Shown: positions 17,818 through 27,610, counted from the first letter of the stretch. The stretch is DNA of 64,000 nucleotides from Alteromonas sp. BMJM2 (GCF_027257845.1 NZ_JAPVOT010000003.1:308658-372657); one strand, 5' to 3'. Notes: generated from the sequence alone by a model not told the origin. Numbers and translations are program-made.

Positions 17818-17832
17818 GCACTAATTTGGAGC
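17818..17832 (-). promoter_or_regulatory. Candidate NtrC-type enhancer site
   Basis: GCACTAATTTGGAGC fits GCACYA-N3-TGGTGC, the NtrC dyad, with one mismatch. It lies about 115 bp upstream of the sigma54-like element of the channel-kinase operon, a usual enhancer distance, and within the divergent region before the NasR-type gene. Single-site evidence only. The rest of 17704-17954 shows no gene. Confidence 0.45.
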
Positions 17833-18008
17833 ATAAGGTAGCGCTATACCTGTGATTGCTTTACTGAACCCGACACTGTTTTTACTTTACGTTGTCAATA
17901 GTGGCGCCTAGGTACTGATATAGGGCATTTCGATGTGGAGCCTTAGCAATTTGATTGAAAGGAACAACATTTGCTTATCCTAAGTATCTCTTTTCTGGAT
18001 ACTTCACG

Positions 18009-19292
18009 ATGGGTCATCATAGCGATATCACTAAGCGATTCTTTTTATTAGCCAAGCATCAAGAAATACAGTCACTGCGACACTTGTCATCAAATTGCAA
18101 AATAGTGAAAGCGGTAACGGAGATGATTCATCAACTGCAGCGAGAGCGTGGTATGAGCAATGTTTTCTTATGCTCACAAGGTGAGCGTTTTGCAACCCAA
18201 AGGTCGCAACAAGAAATGGCTAGCGAGATGAGTGAAGATACACTTCGAAGCTTGCTTAACGCTTTATACCTGTCTAATTCTGATAATGGACTTACCATGC
18301 GATTGGTAACTACCATTACATTTGCGCTGCAAGGTATGGACAATCTTAAGGATTTGCGTAGCAAAGTGGCATTACAACAACTGACACCTACCGAATCAAC
18401 TAATGCATTTTGCCGCCTAATTGCTGCTTTGATTGATGTAATTTTTGAAGCCGCTGACGTTGCTAACGACCCTGCTATCACCCGCCTTCTAGTCGCGTTA
18501 TTTAACTTTATTCAAGGTAAAGAGTATGCTGGACAAGAGCGTGCTTGTGGGGCAATTGGATTCTCTTCCAGTCATTTCAAGCAATCTTTATGCGATCGAA
18601 TAACAGCACTGACAGACTCGCAAGATCACTCGTTTGAGACGTTTACTAAATTTGCCGATGCCACTGAACTCTCTATGTGGCAGCAACAATTAGAAAGTGA
18701 CCACGCCGAACATCTTAATCGACTACGTAAAATGATTTGCGAGCTTGGTGAGAATGACACCTGCACTGCTGAGCTTAGCGAAATTTGGTATGACATCGCC
18801 ACGTTGCGAATTGACGCGATGCAAGACATAGAAGAACACATTACCGATAGGCTGGTAGAAAAAGCCACACTAAGAATTGCCCAAGCCGAAGAGGAGCTGC
18901 GTAACAACGAACTGCTGATTGCCGCTTTAAATAGCAGCCCTTCAATGAGCGATACACCCGTTTCGATGATTTACGATAAAACCGTTAAAGGTCTCTCTAT
19001 GGCAGGCACTCATAGTGATTCAGGAATTACCTCAACATCACTCTCTGCACACAAGTCGTTTTATGACTTAATTCGCCAGCAAGCGCAGCACATTCAAGAT
19101 ATTGCGAACGAATTAAATGGGGCCAAACAAGCCCTTAATGATCAAAAAGCCATTGATAGAGTAAAGTTGCTATTAATGCAGCAAGGGAAGCTTAGCGAAA
19201 GCCAAGCATACAAAAAGCTGCAGTCTGCGGCCATGGACCAAAATATACGAATAGCGGAGTTAGCCCAGCGTATGCTAGACAACCTACGTTAA
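18009..19292 (+). CDS. nasR: Nitrate/nitrite-responsive antiterminator, NIT-ANTAR protein
   Basis: 427 residues from the ATG at 18009; an in-frame TTG at 17955 would add 18 residues and neither has a strong ribosome site. The N-terminal two thirds match the NIT domain of NasR: HQLQRERGMSNVFL and, later, FIQGKEYAGQERACGAIGF, with the paired Arg segments that bind nitrate and nitrite. The last 60 residues (KAIDRVKLLLMQQGKLSESQAYKKLQ and following helix) form an ANTAR RNA-binding domain. It should bind the three leader hexaloops and let transcription through when nitrate or nitrite is present. It is divergent from the operons it would control. Confidence 0.92.
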   Translation: MGHHSDITKRFFLLAKHQEIQSLRHLSSNCKIVKAVTEMIHQLQRERGMSNVFLCSQGERFATQRSQQEMASEMSEDTLRSLLNALYLSNSDNGLTMRLVTTITFALQGMDNLKDLRSKVALQQLTPTESTNAFCRLIAALIDVIFEAADVANDPAITRLLVALFNFIQGKEYAGQERACGAIGFSSSHFKQSLCDRITALTDSQDHSFETFTKFADATELSMWQQQLESDHAEHLNRLRKMICELGENDTCTAELSEIWYDIATLRIDAMQDIEEHITDRLVEKATLRIAQAEEELRNNELLIAALNSSPSMSDTPVSMIYDKTVKGLSMAGTHSDSGITSTSLSAHKSFYDLIRQQAQHIQDIANELNGAKQALNDQKAIDRVKLLLMQQGKLSESQAYKKLQSAAMDQNIRIAELAQRMLDNLR

Positions 19293-19293
19293 C

Positions 19294-19560
19294 TTAGTAC
19301 TCTTCGATGTTAGTTGATACACAACAACTCTCTTTTAATACCGAGTTAGAAGAGTTGGATATCACGCTCTTTTGCAGCATGAAAACACCTGTAATCACCA
19401 GATATATCCCGAATGTGCGTTTTAGCATATTGGGATTTCAATTATGCGCGAGTTTCGCACCTAATGGAGCGATAAGCACAGACACAGCGCTAATAGCAAC
19501 CCAACCTATGGCATTGACGTAGCCTAAGGACCCCAGCGGTAAGCTAGCTTTGTTCCAGTC
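19294..19560 (-). pseudogene. C-terminal relic of a TauE/SafE-family permease
   Basis: On the minus strand one frame reads SLGYVNAIGWVAISAVSVL then IAPLGAKLAHN, a TGA stop (19438-19440), and continues in the same frame as NPNMLKRTFGIYLVITGVFM. Together these match the last two helices of TauE/SafE sulfite-exporter-like permeases, where APLGAKLAH is followed directly by a ..LKRxFGIYL.. stretch. The N-terminal part is missing. An in-frame stop plus truncation indicates a decayed gene. It ends 1 bp from the nasR stop, convergent with it. Confidence 0.7.
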
Positions 19561-19600
19561 GATAATAATAAGAAGATATAAAAGCGAGGAAGCAAAAAAA

Positions 19601-19627
19601 TGAATTGAGTCCAGCGGACCCAATTCA
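19601..19627. terminator. Inverted repeat beside the relic
   Basis: TGAATTGAGTCC and GGACCCAATTCA form a 12-bp stem (one G-U) with a 3-base loop. There is no T-run on the plus strand; on the minus strand it is followed by TTTTTTT, so it could terminate the DUF1826-GTPase transcript. A second near-palindrome (CTCACATT ... AATGTGAG, 19679-19700) overlaps the DUF1826 stop codon. Confidence 0.55.
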
Positions 19628-19679
19628 TCAAGTGGGAGAGTAAATTTTCAATTTAATTTAATTAAATGCAATAAAACGC

Positions 19680-20321
19680 TCACATTGGATCTAATGTGAG
19701 TAGCACTCTTTTTTCGCCTTTTGCAACAGGACATGAACGATGCACGGCTCCTAACGACTCATGCCAAGCCTCACCTTTTAGCATACCTACCTCGAACGCA
19801 TTCATTGTTTGAATGTCGTTGTGTTTGTAGTACATACCAAAATTCGTTTGCGATACATGCTGCTGACTTTCAGCAAAAGGCGTTGGGCGCAATTGCTCTA
19901 GCGGAAGCCACTGAGTTCCAACACCAAGATAGGTGTTAACAAGGCGCACGGGTATATTGTCTCGATGAAAGCTAGGACACATTGCTGAGGTAAGCGGCAC
20001 TAGCCGAAGACCCACTTCTTTGCAATCGAACAAACATGTAAGCATATCGGTCAGTAAATAAATATCATCGATAACTTCAGCTTTGCCATCGTGCTTAGGC
20101 AGCATAATGTCTAGCTGCTGCTTAAGGGTATTAACCTCAAACACACCTTTTAGGCCTAACCCTAACGATGTAAAAACCGCCTCAAAGTAGCGAGTGATAG
20201 CATCATTTTTCTCTCGCTCCCAAATGGTGACGCTTTTTGTATCGCAGATAATATCGCCAAGTACGATAGGAGACTGTCCACTGCTCCAAGAGCATGTAGT
20301 ATTTTCTTTTAGCGCAAGCAT
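19680..20321 (-). CDS. DUF1826 family protein
   Basis: 213 residues, soluble, no signal peptide. SAMCPSFHRDNIPVRLVNTY with a following GVGTQWLP is the recognisable core of DUF1826; its Cys, His and Asp suggest metal handling but the biochemical role is not known to me. It follows the COG0523 GTPase gene by one base, a pairing seen in zinc-limitation regulons of Gammaproteobacteria, and should share the Zur-like operator at 21615-21630. Confidence 0.85.
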   Translation of the reverse strand: MLALKENTTCSWSSGQSPIVLGDIICDTKSVTIWEREKNDAITRYFEAVFTSLGLGLKGVFEVNTLKQQLDIMLPKHDGKAEVIDDIYLLTDMLTCLFDCKEVGLRLVPLTSAMCPSFHRDNIPVRLVNTYLGVGTQWLPLEQLRPTPFAESQQHVSQTNFGMYYKHNDIQTMNAFEVGMLKGEAWHESLGAVHRSCPVAKGEKRVLLTLDPM

Positions 20322-20322
20322 G

Positions 20323-21522
20323 TTAGTGTCCCCAAGATGGAAATGGATCGGGAAGTGTTGACCATTCTGCCCTTCCTTTTAGCAGGTCGCTTTCGCTCAG
20401 CAAGCAATCATTCAAACGATTGATAATGTCTTGCTTATTGAGCCCCCGGCCAATGAACACCAGTTCTTGTCGCATATCGCCAAAGGGCTCTTCCCATTGC
20501 TGCTGAATAGATTCGAGGTACTCGGGATCATCCGGCCACTCCTCTTTCGGTACCGCTTTCCAGAAAAGGCCGGCCGCTCCATAGCGCGCCATTCCGCCAG
20601 CTTGACTCCAGCTGCCCGCCAAATGTGGGCGTGTTGCTAGCCAAAAGAAACCTTTGGAGCGGATAAGCTTTCCCGCTATTTCTTTGCTGTGTATAAAATC
20701 ATAGAATTTTTGTGGGTAGAAAGGGCGTCTTGCTTGAAATACAAAACTACTGATACCGAACTCTGCAGTTTCAGGGACGTGTTCTCCACGCATTTCTTTG
20801 AGCCAGCCAGGCGCTAACTGCGCCTTTTCAAAACTGAATCTGCCCGTCGCCAATACTTTGGCTACTGGCACATTGCCGTTTTTTATGGGGATCTGTTGGG
20901 CTTCAGTATTAAGCGTACTCAAAATGCTTTGTAAGCGATTGAGCTCCTGCTCTGATACCAAATCCGTTTTGCTAATCAAGATCACATCTGCAAACTCAAT
21001 CTGTTCGACCAATAAATCGGCAATGCTGCGATCGTCGTCTTCACCTAAACTTTCACCCACTTCTTGAAGTGATTTCGCTTCGTCATAATCTTTCAGAAAA
21101 TTTAGCGCATCTACAACAGTCACCATGGTGTCCAGCATTGCAACGTCTGAGAGGCTTTCACCCTCTTCATCAGCAAAGGTGAAGGTTTCTGCTACTGGCA
21201 GGGGTTCAGAGATCCCCGTGGACTCAATAACAAGGTAGTCGTACTTATTTTCTGCGGCTAAACGATTAATTTCTTCCAGTAAATCTTCGCGAAGCGTGCA
21301 GCATATGCAGCCATTGCTCATTTCAACAAGCTTCTCTTCAGCGCGGTTGAAACTTATTTCATTTTGCACCACTGCTGCATCAATGTTGATTTCGCTCATA
21401 TCGTTAACAATAACCGCAACTTTTAACCCATCTTTATTATTAAGAATATGGTTTAACACGGTGGTTTTGCCTGCACCTAGAAATCCAGATAGCACCGTTA
21501 CTGGTAACTTTTTTTGCATCAT
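20323..21522 (-). CDS. COG0523 family GTP-binding metal chaperone (ZigA/YciC-like)
   Basis: 399 residues. The G1 loop GFLGAGKTT is at about residues 13-21, the metal-binding CICCTLR motif at about 73-79, and SKTDLV is the G4 motif; a C-terminal CobW_C domain follows ([11 protein letters not shown] onward). These GTPases move zinc or related metals to target enzymes. Pairing with DUF1826 and the palindrome upstream point to the zinc-responsive subgroup. Two adjacent Met codons begin the frame; the first is used. Confidence 0.88.
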   Translation of the reverse strand: MMQKKLPVTVLSGFLGAGKTTVLNHILNNKDGLKVAVIVNDMSEINIDAAVVQNEISFNRAEEKLVEMSNGCICCTLREDLLEEINRLAAENKYDYLVIESTGISEPLPVAETFTFADEEGESLSDVAMLDTMVTVVDALNFLKDYDEAKSLQEVGESLGEDDDRSIADLLVEQIEFADVILISKTDLVSEQELNRLQSILSTLNTEAQQIPIKNGNVPVAKVLATGRFSFEKAQLAPGWLKEMRGEHVPETAEFGISSFVFQARRPFYPQKFYDFIHSKEIAGKLIRSKGFFWLATRPHLAGSWSQAGGMARYGAAGLFWKAVPKEEWPDDPEYLESIQQQWEEPFGDMRQELVFIGRGLNKQDIINRLNDCLLSESDLLKGRAEWSTLPDPFPSWGH

Positions 21523-21614
21523 GCTTTTAGCCTACGTTAGAGCCCAAAGAGTAAATTCTAATAGTGAGTCAGCAGAGAACTTTGCATTGAAACTGCTCAT
21601 TCGCCACCACCAAA

Positions 21615-21630
21615 TTATGTTATAACATAA
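21615..21630 (-). promoter_or_regulatory. Zur-like operator
   Basis: TTATGTTATAACATAA is a perfect 16-bp palindrome about 95 bp before the GTPase start. It matches the core of the gammaproteobacterial Zur box (GTTATA-type arms meeting at a central TA). Repression under zinc sufficiency is inferred. Confidence 0.72.
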
Positions 21631-21721
21631 CAATAAAGATTTATGTTGTAAACGCTATAACCACTTTTAAATGGCAATGATGAATTTGATAGTGAGCGAA
21701 AAATACGGAGCTATGAGAAGA

Positions 21722-21798
21722 TGGCGCACCTGGCGCGATTCGAACGCGCGACCTTCGGCTTCGGAGGCCGACACTCTATCCAGCTGAGCTACAGGTGC
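21722..21798 (-). tRNA. tRNA-Arg(CCG)
   Basis: On the minus strand the sequence folds as a full cloverleaf: acceptor GCACCTG/CAGGTGC, D arm with AGCTGGATA loop, anticodon loop CTCCGAA (anticodon CCG, reads CGG), a five-base variable loop, T arm GCGCG-TTCGAAT-CGCGC, discriminator G and an encoded CCA end. It sits alone between the GTPase and cytochrome genes. Confidence 0.97.
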
Positions 21799-22044
21799 TA
21801 AAAATGACGTTTGTAGAAATTAATGAATGTTAATAAACACATTAGCAAACGCGCCGTAATGATACTTAGGCCATGGGCAGGCATCAACTAGTTTGTTCTT
21901 TTCTTTCTATCTAATCGATGTTCGATTGTTAAAAATCCTTACTTTTTATAGGTAATTGGATTCTAATAGTTGTTCAGCCGCCATTTACCGTTATAATCTG
22001 GCCAGTTATATTGTAAACAAATTCATCATTGCCTGGAGACAGAT

Positions 22045-22452
22045 GTGAAATTAAAGACTTGGTTAACTGTTGCTGCTACGGCGCTAACTATTTTTGCGGC
22101 GCAAGCGCAAGAAATGAGTAACGATGAAATTGCAGATCGTATTAAGCCACTTGGTAAAGTACACGTTGCCGGTGCCGCTGCACAAGGCGATACCGCTGCT
22201 GCTGGCGGAGCTAAATCTGGCGAAGATATTTACAACTCTGCGTGTGTAGCGTGTCACAGCGCAGGTGTTCTTGGTGCTCCTAAATTTCAAGTTGCTGCAG
22301 ATTGGCAACCTCGCCTAGACGACCGCGGCCTTGACGGCGTATGGCAAAATGCAATTAATGGTATCAACGCAATGCCTCCAATGGGTACGTGTGGAAACTG
22401 TTCAGAAGACGATATTAAAGCCGCAATCGAATATATGATTGAAGGTATTTAA
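22045..22452 (+). CDS. Cytochrome c5 family protein
   Basis: 135 residues from GTG, preceded by CCTGGAGA as ribosome site (an ATG two bases earlier is out of frame). Signal peptide about 1-21 (ending AQA). CVACH (about residues 70-74) binds one c-type heme; the Met ligand is probably in NAMPPMG. CGNC near the end is the disulfide or extra Cys pair typical of cytochrome c5. A low-complexity Ala/Gly linker (about 42-56) separates signal and heme domain. A periplasmic electron carrier. Confidence 0.9.
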   Translation: MKLKTWLTVAATALTIFAAQAQEMSNDEIADRIKPLGKVHVAGAAAQGDTAAAGGAKSGEDIYNSACVACHSAGVLGAPKFQVAADWQPRLDDRGLDGVWQNAINGINAMPPMGTCGNCSEDDIKAAIEYMIEGI

Positions 22453-22556
22453 ACACCTAGCTGGTAGTTTAAGCTATTTGAAAAATTAGCGTTTGATTCG
22501 TGGATAGGGTAAGTTAAACCGCTTAATCAACTGTTAATTTTACACTGGCGATCGGA

Positions 22557-25157
22557 ATGTCATCGAATTCGACTCAATCTGAGCTGTCTGAAGAAGAACT
22601 GCGGGAGCTTATCCCGCAACTTCAACAGCTTACAGATAAGTATAGGCGCGCTGAACGTGTTCAGAAAGCCCTTTTTGATATTTCAGAACTCGCCAGTTCT
22701 GTAAGTAACCTCAACCACCTCTACACCTCCATTCATGAAATCATTGGTGATTTTATGAATGCCGATAACTTCTACGTCGCTTTTTACGACCCTGAAAGCA
22801 ATATTGTCGATTTTTCTTATTTCGTTGATGAATTTGACGAACAGACAGTGCGACAGTTGCCCGCCGAATCACTTATGGACGGCATGACTGGGTACATTCT
22901 TAAATCAGGCAATTATCTTTTTTACCAGCGAGACCAAGATCACAAGTTTGCTGACGAGCTAGGTTTTAAATTGGTTGGCTCCCCGCCCTCTGAGTTACTT
23001 GGCGTTCCGTTAAAGCGCGGTAGCCAAGTTATTGGCGCAATGGTTGTTCAGACTTACGATGAAGGTGTGCACTATACGCAAGAAGACTTAGAGGTTTTGC
23101 TGTTCGTATCACAGCACATTGTTACCACAGTAGACCGAGTAAAAAACCGAGAGCTTACCGAACGCACTATACGCGATAGAACGCGCCAGCTACGAAGAAC
23201 TAACGATGACTTACAAGAAGAAATTCTTGAACGCCAAAAAGTAGAATCGTTACAACAAGCATTGTTTGAAATTTCTGAACTCGCCGCCAATCTTGAAGGC
23301 GACATGAGTGTATTTTACTCAAGCTTGCATGAAATCCTCGCTAGGCTGATAAGCGCACCAAACTGCTATATTGCGATTGTGAATAAAGAGCAAAACATGC
23401 TCGAGTTCCCGTATTTCAGTGACATTAACCAGGCAAGCATTGACCCTAGACCTCTCAGTTTTGGCTTAACAGAGTTCGTGCTTCGCACCGGACAGGCAGA
23501 GTTAATAAACCCGCCCCGTGTACTGCAACTTGCTGAGAGCGGCGAACTTGATGTGACCGTTGCGCAAAAGATGCTGAAAAGTGCGAATTCATGGTTGGGC
23601 TCTCCACTTGTTGTCGATGGCGATATAGTCGGTGTAATCGCCGTTCAAACGTACGGAAAACATGCGAAATACACCGCTCGTGATCAAGAGCTTTTACGCT
23701 TTGTCTCTCACCATATTGCCGTGGCTATGGAACGCAAAAGCAATACAGAAGCCATTCAACAATACAATATGCAACTTGAAGAACGAGTAAAGGAGCGTAC
23801 CGCAGAACTCAATCGCGCAAACTCTTTTTTACAGCAACAGATAGATGAGCGTAAAGAAATTGAACTCAAGCTCATTCACGACGCCCATCACGACTCGCTA
23901 ACTGACTTGCCAAACCGAGCAATGTTTACCAGTCGTCTGGAGCTCGCAGTGGCAAGCAAACAGCGGTATACCGAAAATATGTTTGCTGTTCTGTTTATTG
24001 ACCTCGACCGCTTTAAAGTGATTAACGACACTCTCGGCCACCACGCAGGCGATGAATTTTTAATTGAAGTATCTAAGCGCATTGCACTGTGCATTCGCGG
24101 CCACGATTTACTGGCTCGATTAGGCGGCGATGAGTTTGTTGTGTTACTCGATAACTTTGATGAAAACGCAGATGTCGAGGAAGTGGCAAGTCGTATCATT
24201 GCATCAATATCAGAACCTTTCTTACTTGATGGCCGTGAAATGTATTCGGGCGCCAGTATCGGCATCGCCCTCCTTGAGCCTTACTATAACAGTGCTGATG
24301 AAGTTTTGCGCGACGCCGACGCTGCCATGTACCAAGCTAAAACCTTAGGCCGTGGCCGCTATGTCATGTTCGACAAGAGCATGCGGGAACGCCTGATTGA
24401 AGAGCTTGAGCTAGAAAACGAATTTAGACGTGCCCTAAGAGATGAAGAGTTTGATTATTTCTTACAACCTGTCATCAATCTCACCGACAACACCACATTG
24501 TACCAAGAGATGTACTTACGCTGGTCGCATCCAACGTACGGAAAGATTGCGAGAGAACAATTCCGGCAAGTGGCAGAGCACAGCGGGTTAACTATAGACT
24601 TGGATCTCTTTCAGTTAGCTAAAGCATGTGAACTGGTAAAGCGCTTTGAAGATACCGACAACGCGATAGAGCGGATTGCCGTAAACGTTTCAATTAATCA
24701 TTTGCTTCAGCCTTCAATGGTAAATCAGATGACCGAAGTTATTGCTGATACAGGCATTAAAGCAAGTCGGTTAGTGTTCGAGTTTGACGAGAATGATTTA
24801 AATCGTCGCTCGCAGTTTATACTGCCGGCGATTAAAAAGCTAAAACGTGCGGGCGTTACGCTAGTGCTTGATAACTTTGGTAGTGGTTTGGCCTCGCTAA
24901 GCTACCTATTTGCCTATCCCTTCGATTTTATTAAAATTGACCATCGCTTTGTAAAATCATTGCCTCGGTCTCAGCGTAACCTCAAGCTTATTCAGTCGGT
25001 AATGCTAATTTCAGAACATTTGAAGTTTAATGTAATTGCAGAAGGCGTAGATTCCCCCTCTCAGCTTAGTGCATTAAACGACATAGAATGTGTATACGGC
25101 CAAGGTAAAACCCTGCAACGCGCTGTGGTTCTTGATATGAAGAAAGCTACCGACTAA
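22557..25157 (+). CDS. GAF-GAF-GGDEF protein with degenerate EAL domain
   Basis: 866 residues, no membrane segment. Two GAF domains lie at about 40-205 and 235-395, joined by coiled-coil stretches rich in Arg/Glu. GGDEF is at about 523-527, intact (LARLGGDEFVVLL), with an RxxD inhibitory site (RGHD) five residues before it, so diguanylate cyclase activity with product inhibition is plausible. In the EAL region the signature EAL is EMY and DDFGTG is DNFGSG, losing a metal-binding Asp, so phosphodiesterase activity is doubtful. A cytoplasmic c-di-GMP sensor-enzyme. Signal unknown. Confidence 0.9.
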   Translation: MSSNSTQSELSEEELRELIPQLQQLTDKYRRAERVQKALFDISELASSVSNLNHLYTSIHEIIGDFMNADNFYVAFYDPESNIVDFSYFVDEFDEQTVRQLPAESLMDGMTGYILKSGNYLFYQRDQDHKFADELGFKLVGSPPSELLGVPLKRGSQVIGAMVVQTYDEGVHYTQEDLEVLLFVSQHIVTTVDRVKNRELTERTIRDRTRQLRRTNDDLQEEILERQKVESLQQALFEISELAANLEGDMSVFYSSLHEILARLISAPNCYIAIVNKEQNMLEFPYFSDINQASIDPRPLSFGLTEFVLRTGQAELINPPRVLQLAESGELDVTVAQKMLKSANSWLGSPLVVDGDIVGVIAVQTYGKHAKYTARDQELLRFVSHHIAVAMERKSNTEAIQQYNMQLEERVKERTAELNRANSFLQQQIDERKEIELKLIHDAHHDSLTDLPNRAMFTSRLELAVASKQRYTENMFAVLFIDLDRFKVINDTLGHHAGDEFLIEVSKRIALCIRGHDLLARLGGDEFVVLLDNFDENADVEEVASRIIASISEPFLLDGREMYSGASIGIALLEPYYNSADEVLRDADAAMYQAKTLGRGRYVMFDKSMRERLIEELELENEFRRALRDEEFDYFLQPVINLTDNTTLYQEMYLRWSHPTYGKIAREQFRQVAEHSGLTIDLDLFQLAKACELVKRFEDTDNAIERIAVNVSINHLLQPSMVNQMTEVIADTGIKASRLVFEFDENDLNRRSQFILPAIKKLKRAGVTLVLDNFGSGLASLSYLFAYPFDFIKIDHRFVKSLPRSQRNLKLIQSVMLISEHLKFNVIAEGVDSPSQLSALNDIECVYGQGKTLQRAVVLDMKKATD

Positions 25158-25225
25158 GCGCTACTATACTGTTAAGTGCCAATACGTTAGCAATCTCCGC
25201 GAGTGCAGAGCAACTCAACATTGCC

Positions 25226-27241
25226 TCACTTTTTACCCAAAATGTCTCTTAAGTTTGCAATACCCACCTGCGCTTTTTGTTGACGCTCTTCTTTAGTCGC
25301 TTTGGGCTTTTGGTTTTCCCACTGAATGTCATCAGGCGGTAGTTCAAATAAAAAGCGGCTGGGCTCTGGCTGAATTACCTCACCAAACTGTCGTCGCTCT
25401 TTCGCTAAACTAAATATTAACTCTCGTTGCGCCCGCGTTATGCCTACGTATGCTAATCGCCGCTCTTCTTCTACGTTGTCTTCATCTACACTGCTTTGAT
25501 GAGGCAGCAGCCCCTCTTCCATTCCCACAAGAAACACAATAGGAAATTCTAAGCCTTTTGAGGCGTGCAGTGTCATCAGCTGTACCTGGTCGCTTTCCCC
25601 ATCTTCTTCACCACGCTCCATCATGTCGCGAAGTATTAGACGGTTTACTACCTCAGTAAGTGTCATTGGGGAGTCGAGGTCGTTCCCCTCAAGCATATCG
25701 GTAACCCAACCAAAAAGCGTACTGACGTTAGCCATAGCCATTTCAGCAGCTTTTGGGCTTGCGCTCGACTCGTATAGCCACTCTTCATAACCCATTGTAC
25801 GGATCATGCTTCTTACTGCATCTGCCGTATTGCCGCGCTCTGCATTATCAGATAGCTCTACAACCCACCTAGCAAAACCCGACACCGAATGAAACGCCTT
25901 ATCGGGCAATACGCTGTTTAGATTGTTATGTGTTGCAGCCTCGAACATAGACACGCCCAAGCTATTTGCGAAATTGCCCAATTTTTCCAGTGTGGCTCGA
26001 CCGATACCACGTCCAGGCGTATTGATAATACGTAGCAGTGCATTGTCATCGTCTTGATTCACCAGAAGCCTTAAGTAGGCCATGATGTCTTTCACTTCGG
26101 TGCGCCCAAAGAACGACATGCCTCCACTTATTTTGTAAGGGATGCGGTTGCTCATTAGGAGCTTTTCAAACAAACGACTCTGGTGGTTACCACGGTATAA
26201 AATAGCGTAATCTTTGAACTTAGTTCGGTTCATGAACTTATGAGCTAATAGCTCTGCAATCACCCGCTCAGCTTCGTGTTCTTCGTTTTTGGCTTCAATG
26301 ACTTTTAACGTTTCACCGTAATGAAGTTCTGAAAACAGGGTTTTATCAAATAAATGGGGGTTGTTCTGAATTAAGATATTCGCGCAATGCAGTATACGCC
26401 CTGAAGAGCGATAGTTTTGCTGCAGCTTAATGACGTTTAAACGGGGAAAGTCTTTTTGCAATAAATTCAGGTTTTGTGGCTTGGCACCACGCCATGAATA
26501 GATAGATTGGTCGTCATCGCCTACCACAGTAAACCGAGAGCGCTCACCAACAAGTAGCTTCACTAGTTCATACTGACTGGTATTAGTATCTTGATACTCA
26601 TCAACAAGTAGGTAACGTATTTTGCTTTGCCACTTAGCTCGAACCTGCTCGTTTGTTTTTAACAGCAGCGTAGGCAATAAAATAAGATCGTCAAAATCTA
26701 GCGCATTATAGGCTTTTAAATTGTCTTGGTAGCGCCTGTAGGCTTGTGCAAACTCTTGTTCGCCAGTGCTTTGTGCTTGTTTTAATAACGCATCGGGAAG
26801 TACTAAGTCGTTTTTCCAATTCGAAATACAGCTTTGCAGTAGCTTCAACTGGTCTTTGTCGCCGTCTAAGGTATCGGCGGTAAGATCGGTAAGAAGAGAC
26901 AGAGAGTCTTTGTCATCAAACAGGGAAAAGCCCGGCTTGAGCCCTAAGTCTTTCACGTGGGATTTAATAATGTTTAGGCCCAGTGTGTGAAATGTTGAAA
27001 CCTTAAGCCCTCGCGCCTCTGGCTTGCCTAAGGTTTGCGCCACTCGCTCTTTCATTTCTCTAGCCGCTTTGTTGGTAAAAGTTACCGCAGCGATATAGCG
27101 AGCGGGCATGTCACAGTTTCGAACTAAATGAGCAATTTTGTTGGTGATTACGCGAGTTTTACCACTGCCTGCACCGGCTAACACTAAGCATGGACCCGAT
27201 ACGAAGGTAACGGCAGACTCTTGAGCTTCATTTAGTTTCAT
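25226..27241 (-). CDS. rep: ATP-dependent DNA helicase Rep
   Basis: 671 residues, the usual size of Rep. LNEAQESAV begins the frame (Q motif), GAGSGKT at about 22-28 is Walker [10 protein letters not shown] is motif [15 protein letters not shown] motif III, and [12 protein letters not shown] motif V/VI region. A superfamily 1A 3'-5' helicase that clears proteins ahead of the replication fork. The start and length favour Rep over UvrD, which is longer. Monocistronic. Confidence 0.94.
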   Translation of the reverse strand: MKLNEAQESAVTFVSGPCLVLAGAGSGKTRVITNKIAHLVRNCDMPARYIAAVTFTNKAAREMKERVAQTLGKPEARGLKVSTFHTLGLNIIKSHVKDLGLKPGFSLFDDKDSLSLLTDLTADTLDGDKDQLKLLQSCISNWKNDLVLPDALLKQAQSTGEQEFAQAYRRYQDNLKAYNALDFDDLILLPTLLLKTNEQVRAKWQSKIRYLLVDEYQDTNTSQYELVKLLVGERSRFTVVGDDDQSIYSWRGAKPQNLNLLQKDFPRLNVIKLQQNYRSSGRILHCANILIQNNPHLFDKTLFSELHYGETLKVIEAKNEEHEAERVIAELLAHKFMNRTKFKDYAILYRGNHQSRLFEKLLMSNRIPYKISGGMSFFGRTEVKDIMAYLRLLVNQDDDNALLRIINTPGRGIGRATLEKLGNFANSLGVSMFEAATHNNLNSVLPDKAFHSVSGFARWVVELSDNAERGNTADAVRSMIRTMGYEEWLYESSASPKAAEMAMANVSTLFGWVTDMLEGNDLDSPMTLTEVVNRLILRDMMERGEEDGESDQVQLMTLHASKGLEFPIVFLVGMEEGLLPHQSSVDEDNVEEERRLAYVGITRAQRELIFSLAKERRQFGEVIQPEPSRFLFELPPDDIQWENQKPKATKEERQQKAQVGIANLRDILGKK

Positions 27242-27361
27242 TTTGTTCCTAAAACAGGGTTAACAGGCAGTACCAGCATTGTTCACAGTTTTGATTGCAT
27301 GTCGTGTCGATACCGATAGAATAGTGACACTAATTTGAGCTGCGTATTATAAGGGAAATCC

Positions 27362-27610
27362 ATGTTGGATCCGAAAAAACTCGAAGATTTGGCTAAACAG
27401 ATTGCTGATGCCGTTCCACCGGGCGTAAAAAATATGGCCGAAGGCGCAGAAACACGAGTTAAATCTGTGTTGCAGTCTCAGCTTTCTAAACTCGACTTGG
27501 TTACCCGTGAAGAGTTCGATATTCAAAGTCAGGTACTAATTAGAACTCGCGAAAAGCTAGAGGCGATGGAAGCTCGTATTGCAGAGCTTGAAACCAAGCT
27601 TAATAGCTAA
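27362..27610 (+). CDS. ubiK: Ubiquinone biosynthesis accessory factor UbiK
   Basis: 82 residues. An amphipathic N-terminal helix (LEDLAKQIADAVPPGVKNM) is followed by a C-terminal coiled coil (VLIRTREKLEAMEARIAELE), the pattern of the UbiK/YqiC (BMFP) family. It forms part of the soluble Ubi complex with UbiJ. It lies opposite ubiA-ubiC, in keeping with a shared pathway. A terminator follows at 27645. Confidence 0.9.
   Translation: MLDPKKLEDLAKQIADAVPPGVKNMAEGAETRVKSVLQSQLSKLDLVTREEFDIQSQVLIRTREKLEAMEARIAELETKLNS

Larger units (their letters stand above)
21523..22044. other. Intergenic region with Zur-like site and tRNA
   Basis: 522 bp between protein genes. It contains the Zur-like palindrome and tRNA-Arg(CCG). 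Bases 21799-22044 are AT-rich and presumably hold the promoter of the cytochrome gene; I see no further gene. Confidence 0.7.

Noticed and set aside
19307..19522. Plus-strand 71-codon frame after nasR
   Set aside because: The opposite strand carries the TauE/SafE relic with clear family resemblance, so this frame is its shadow.
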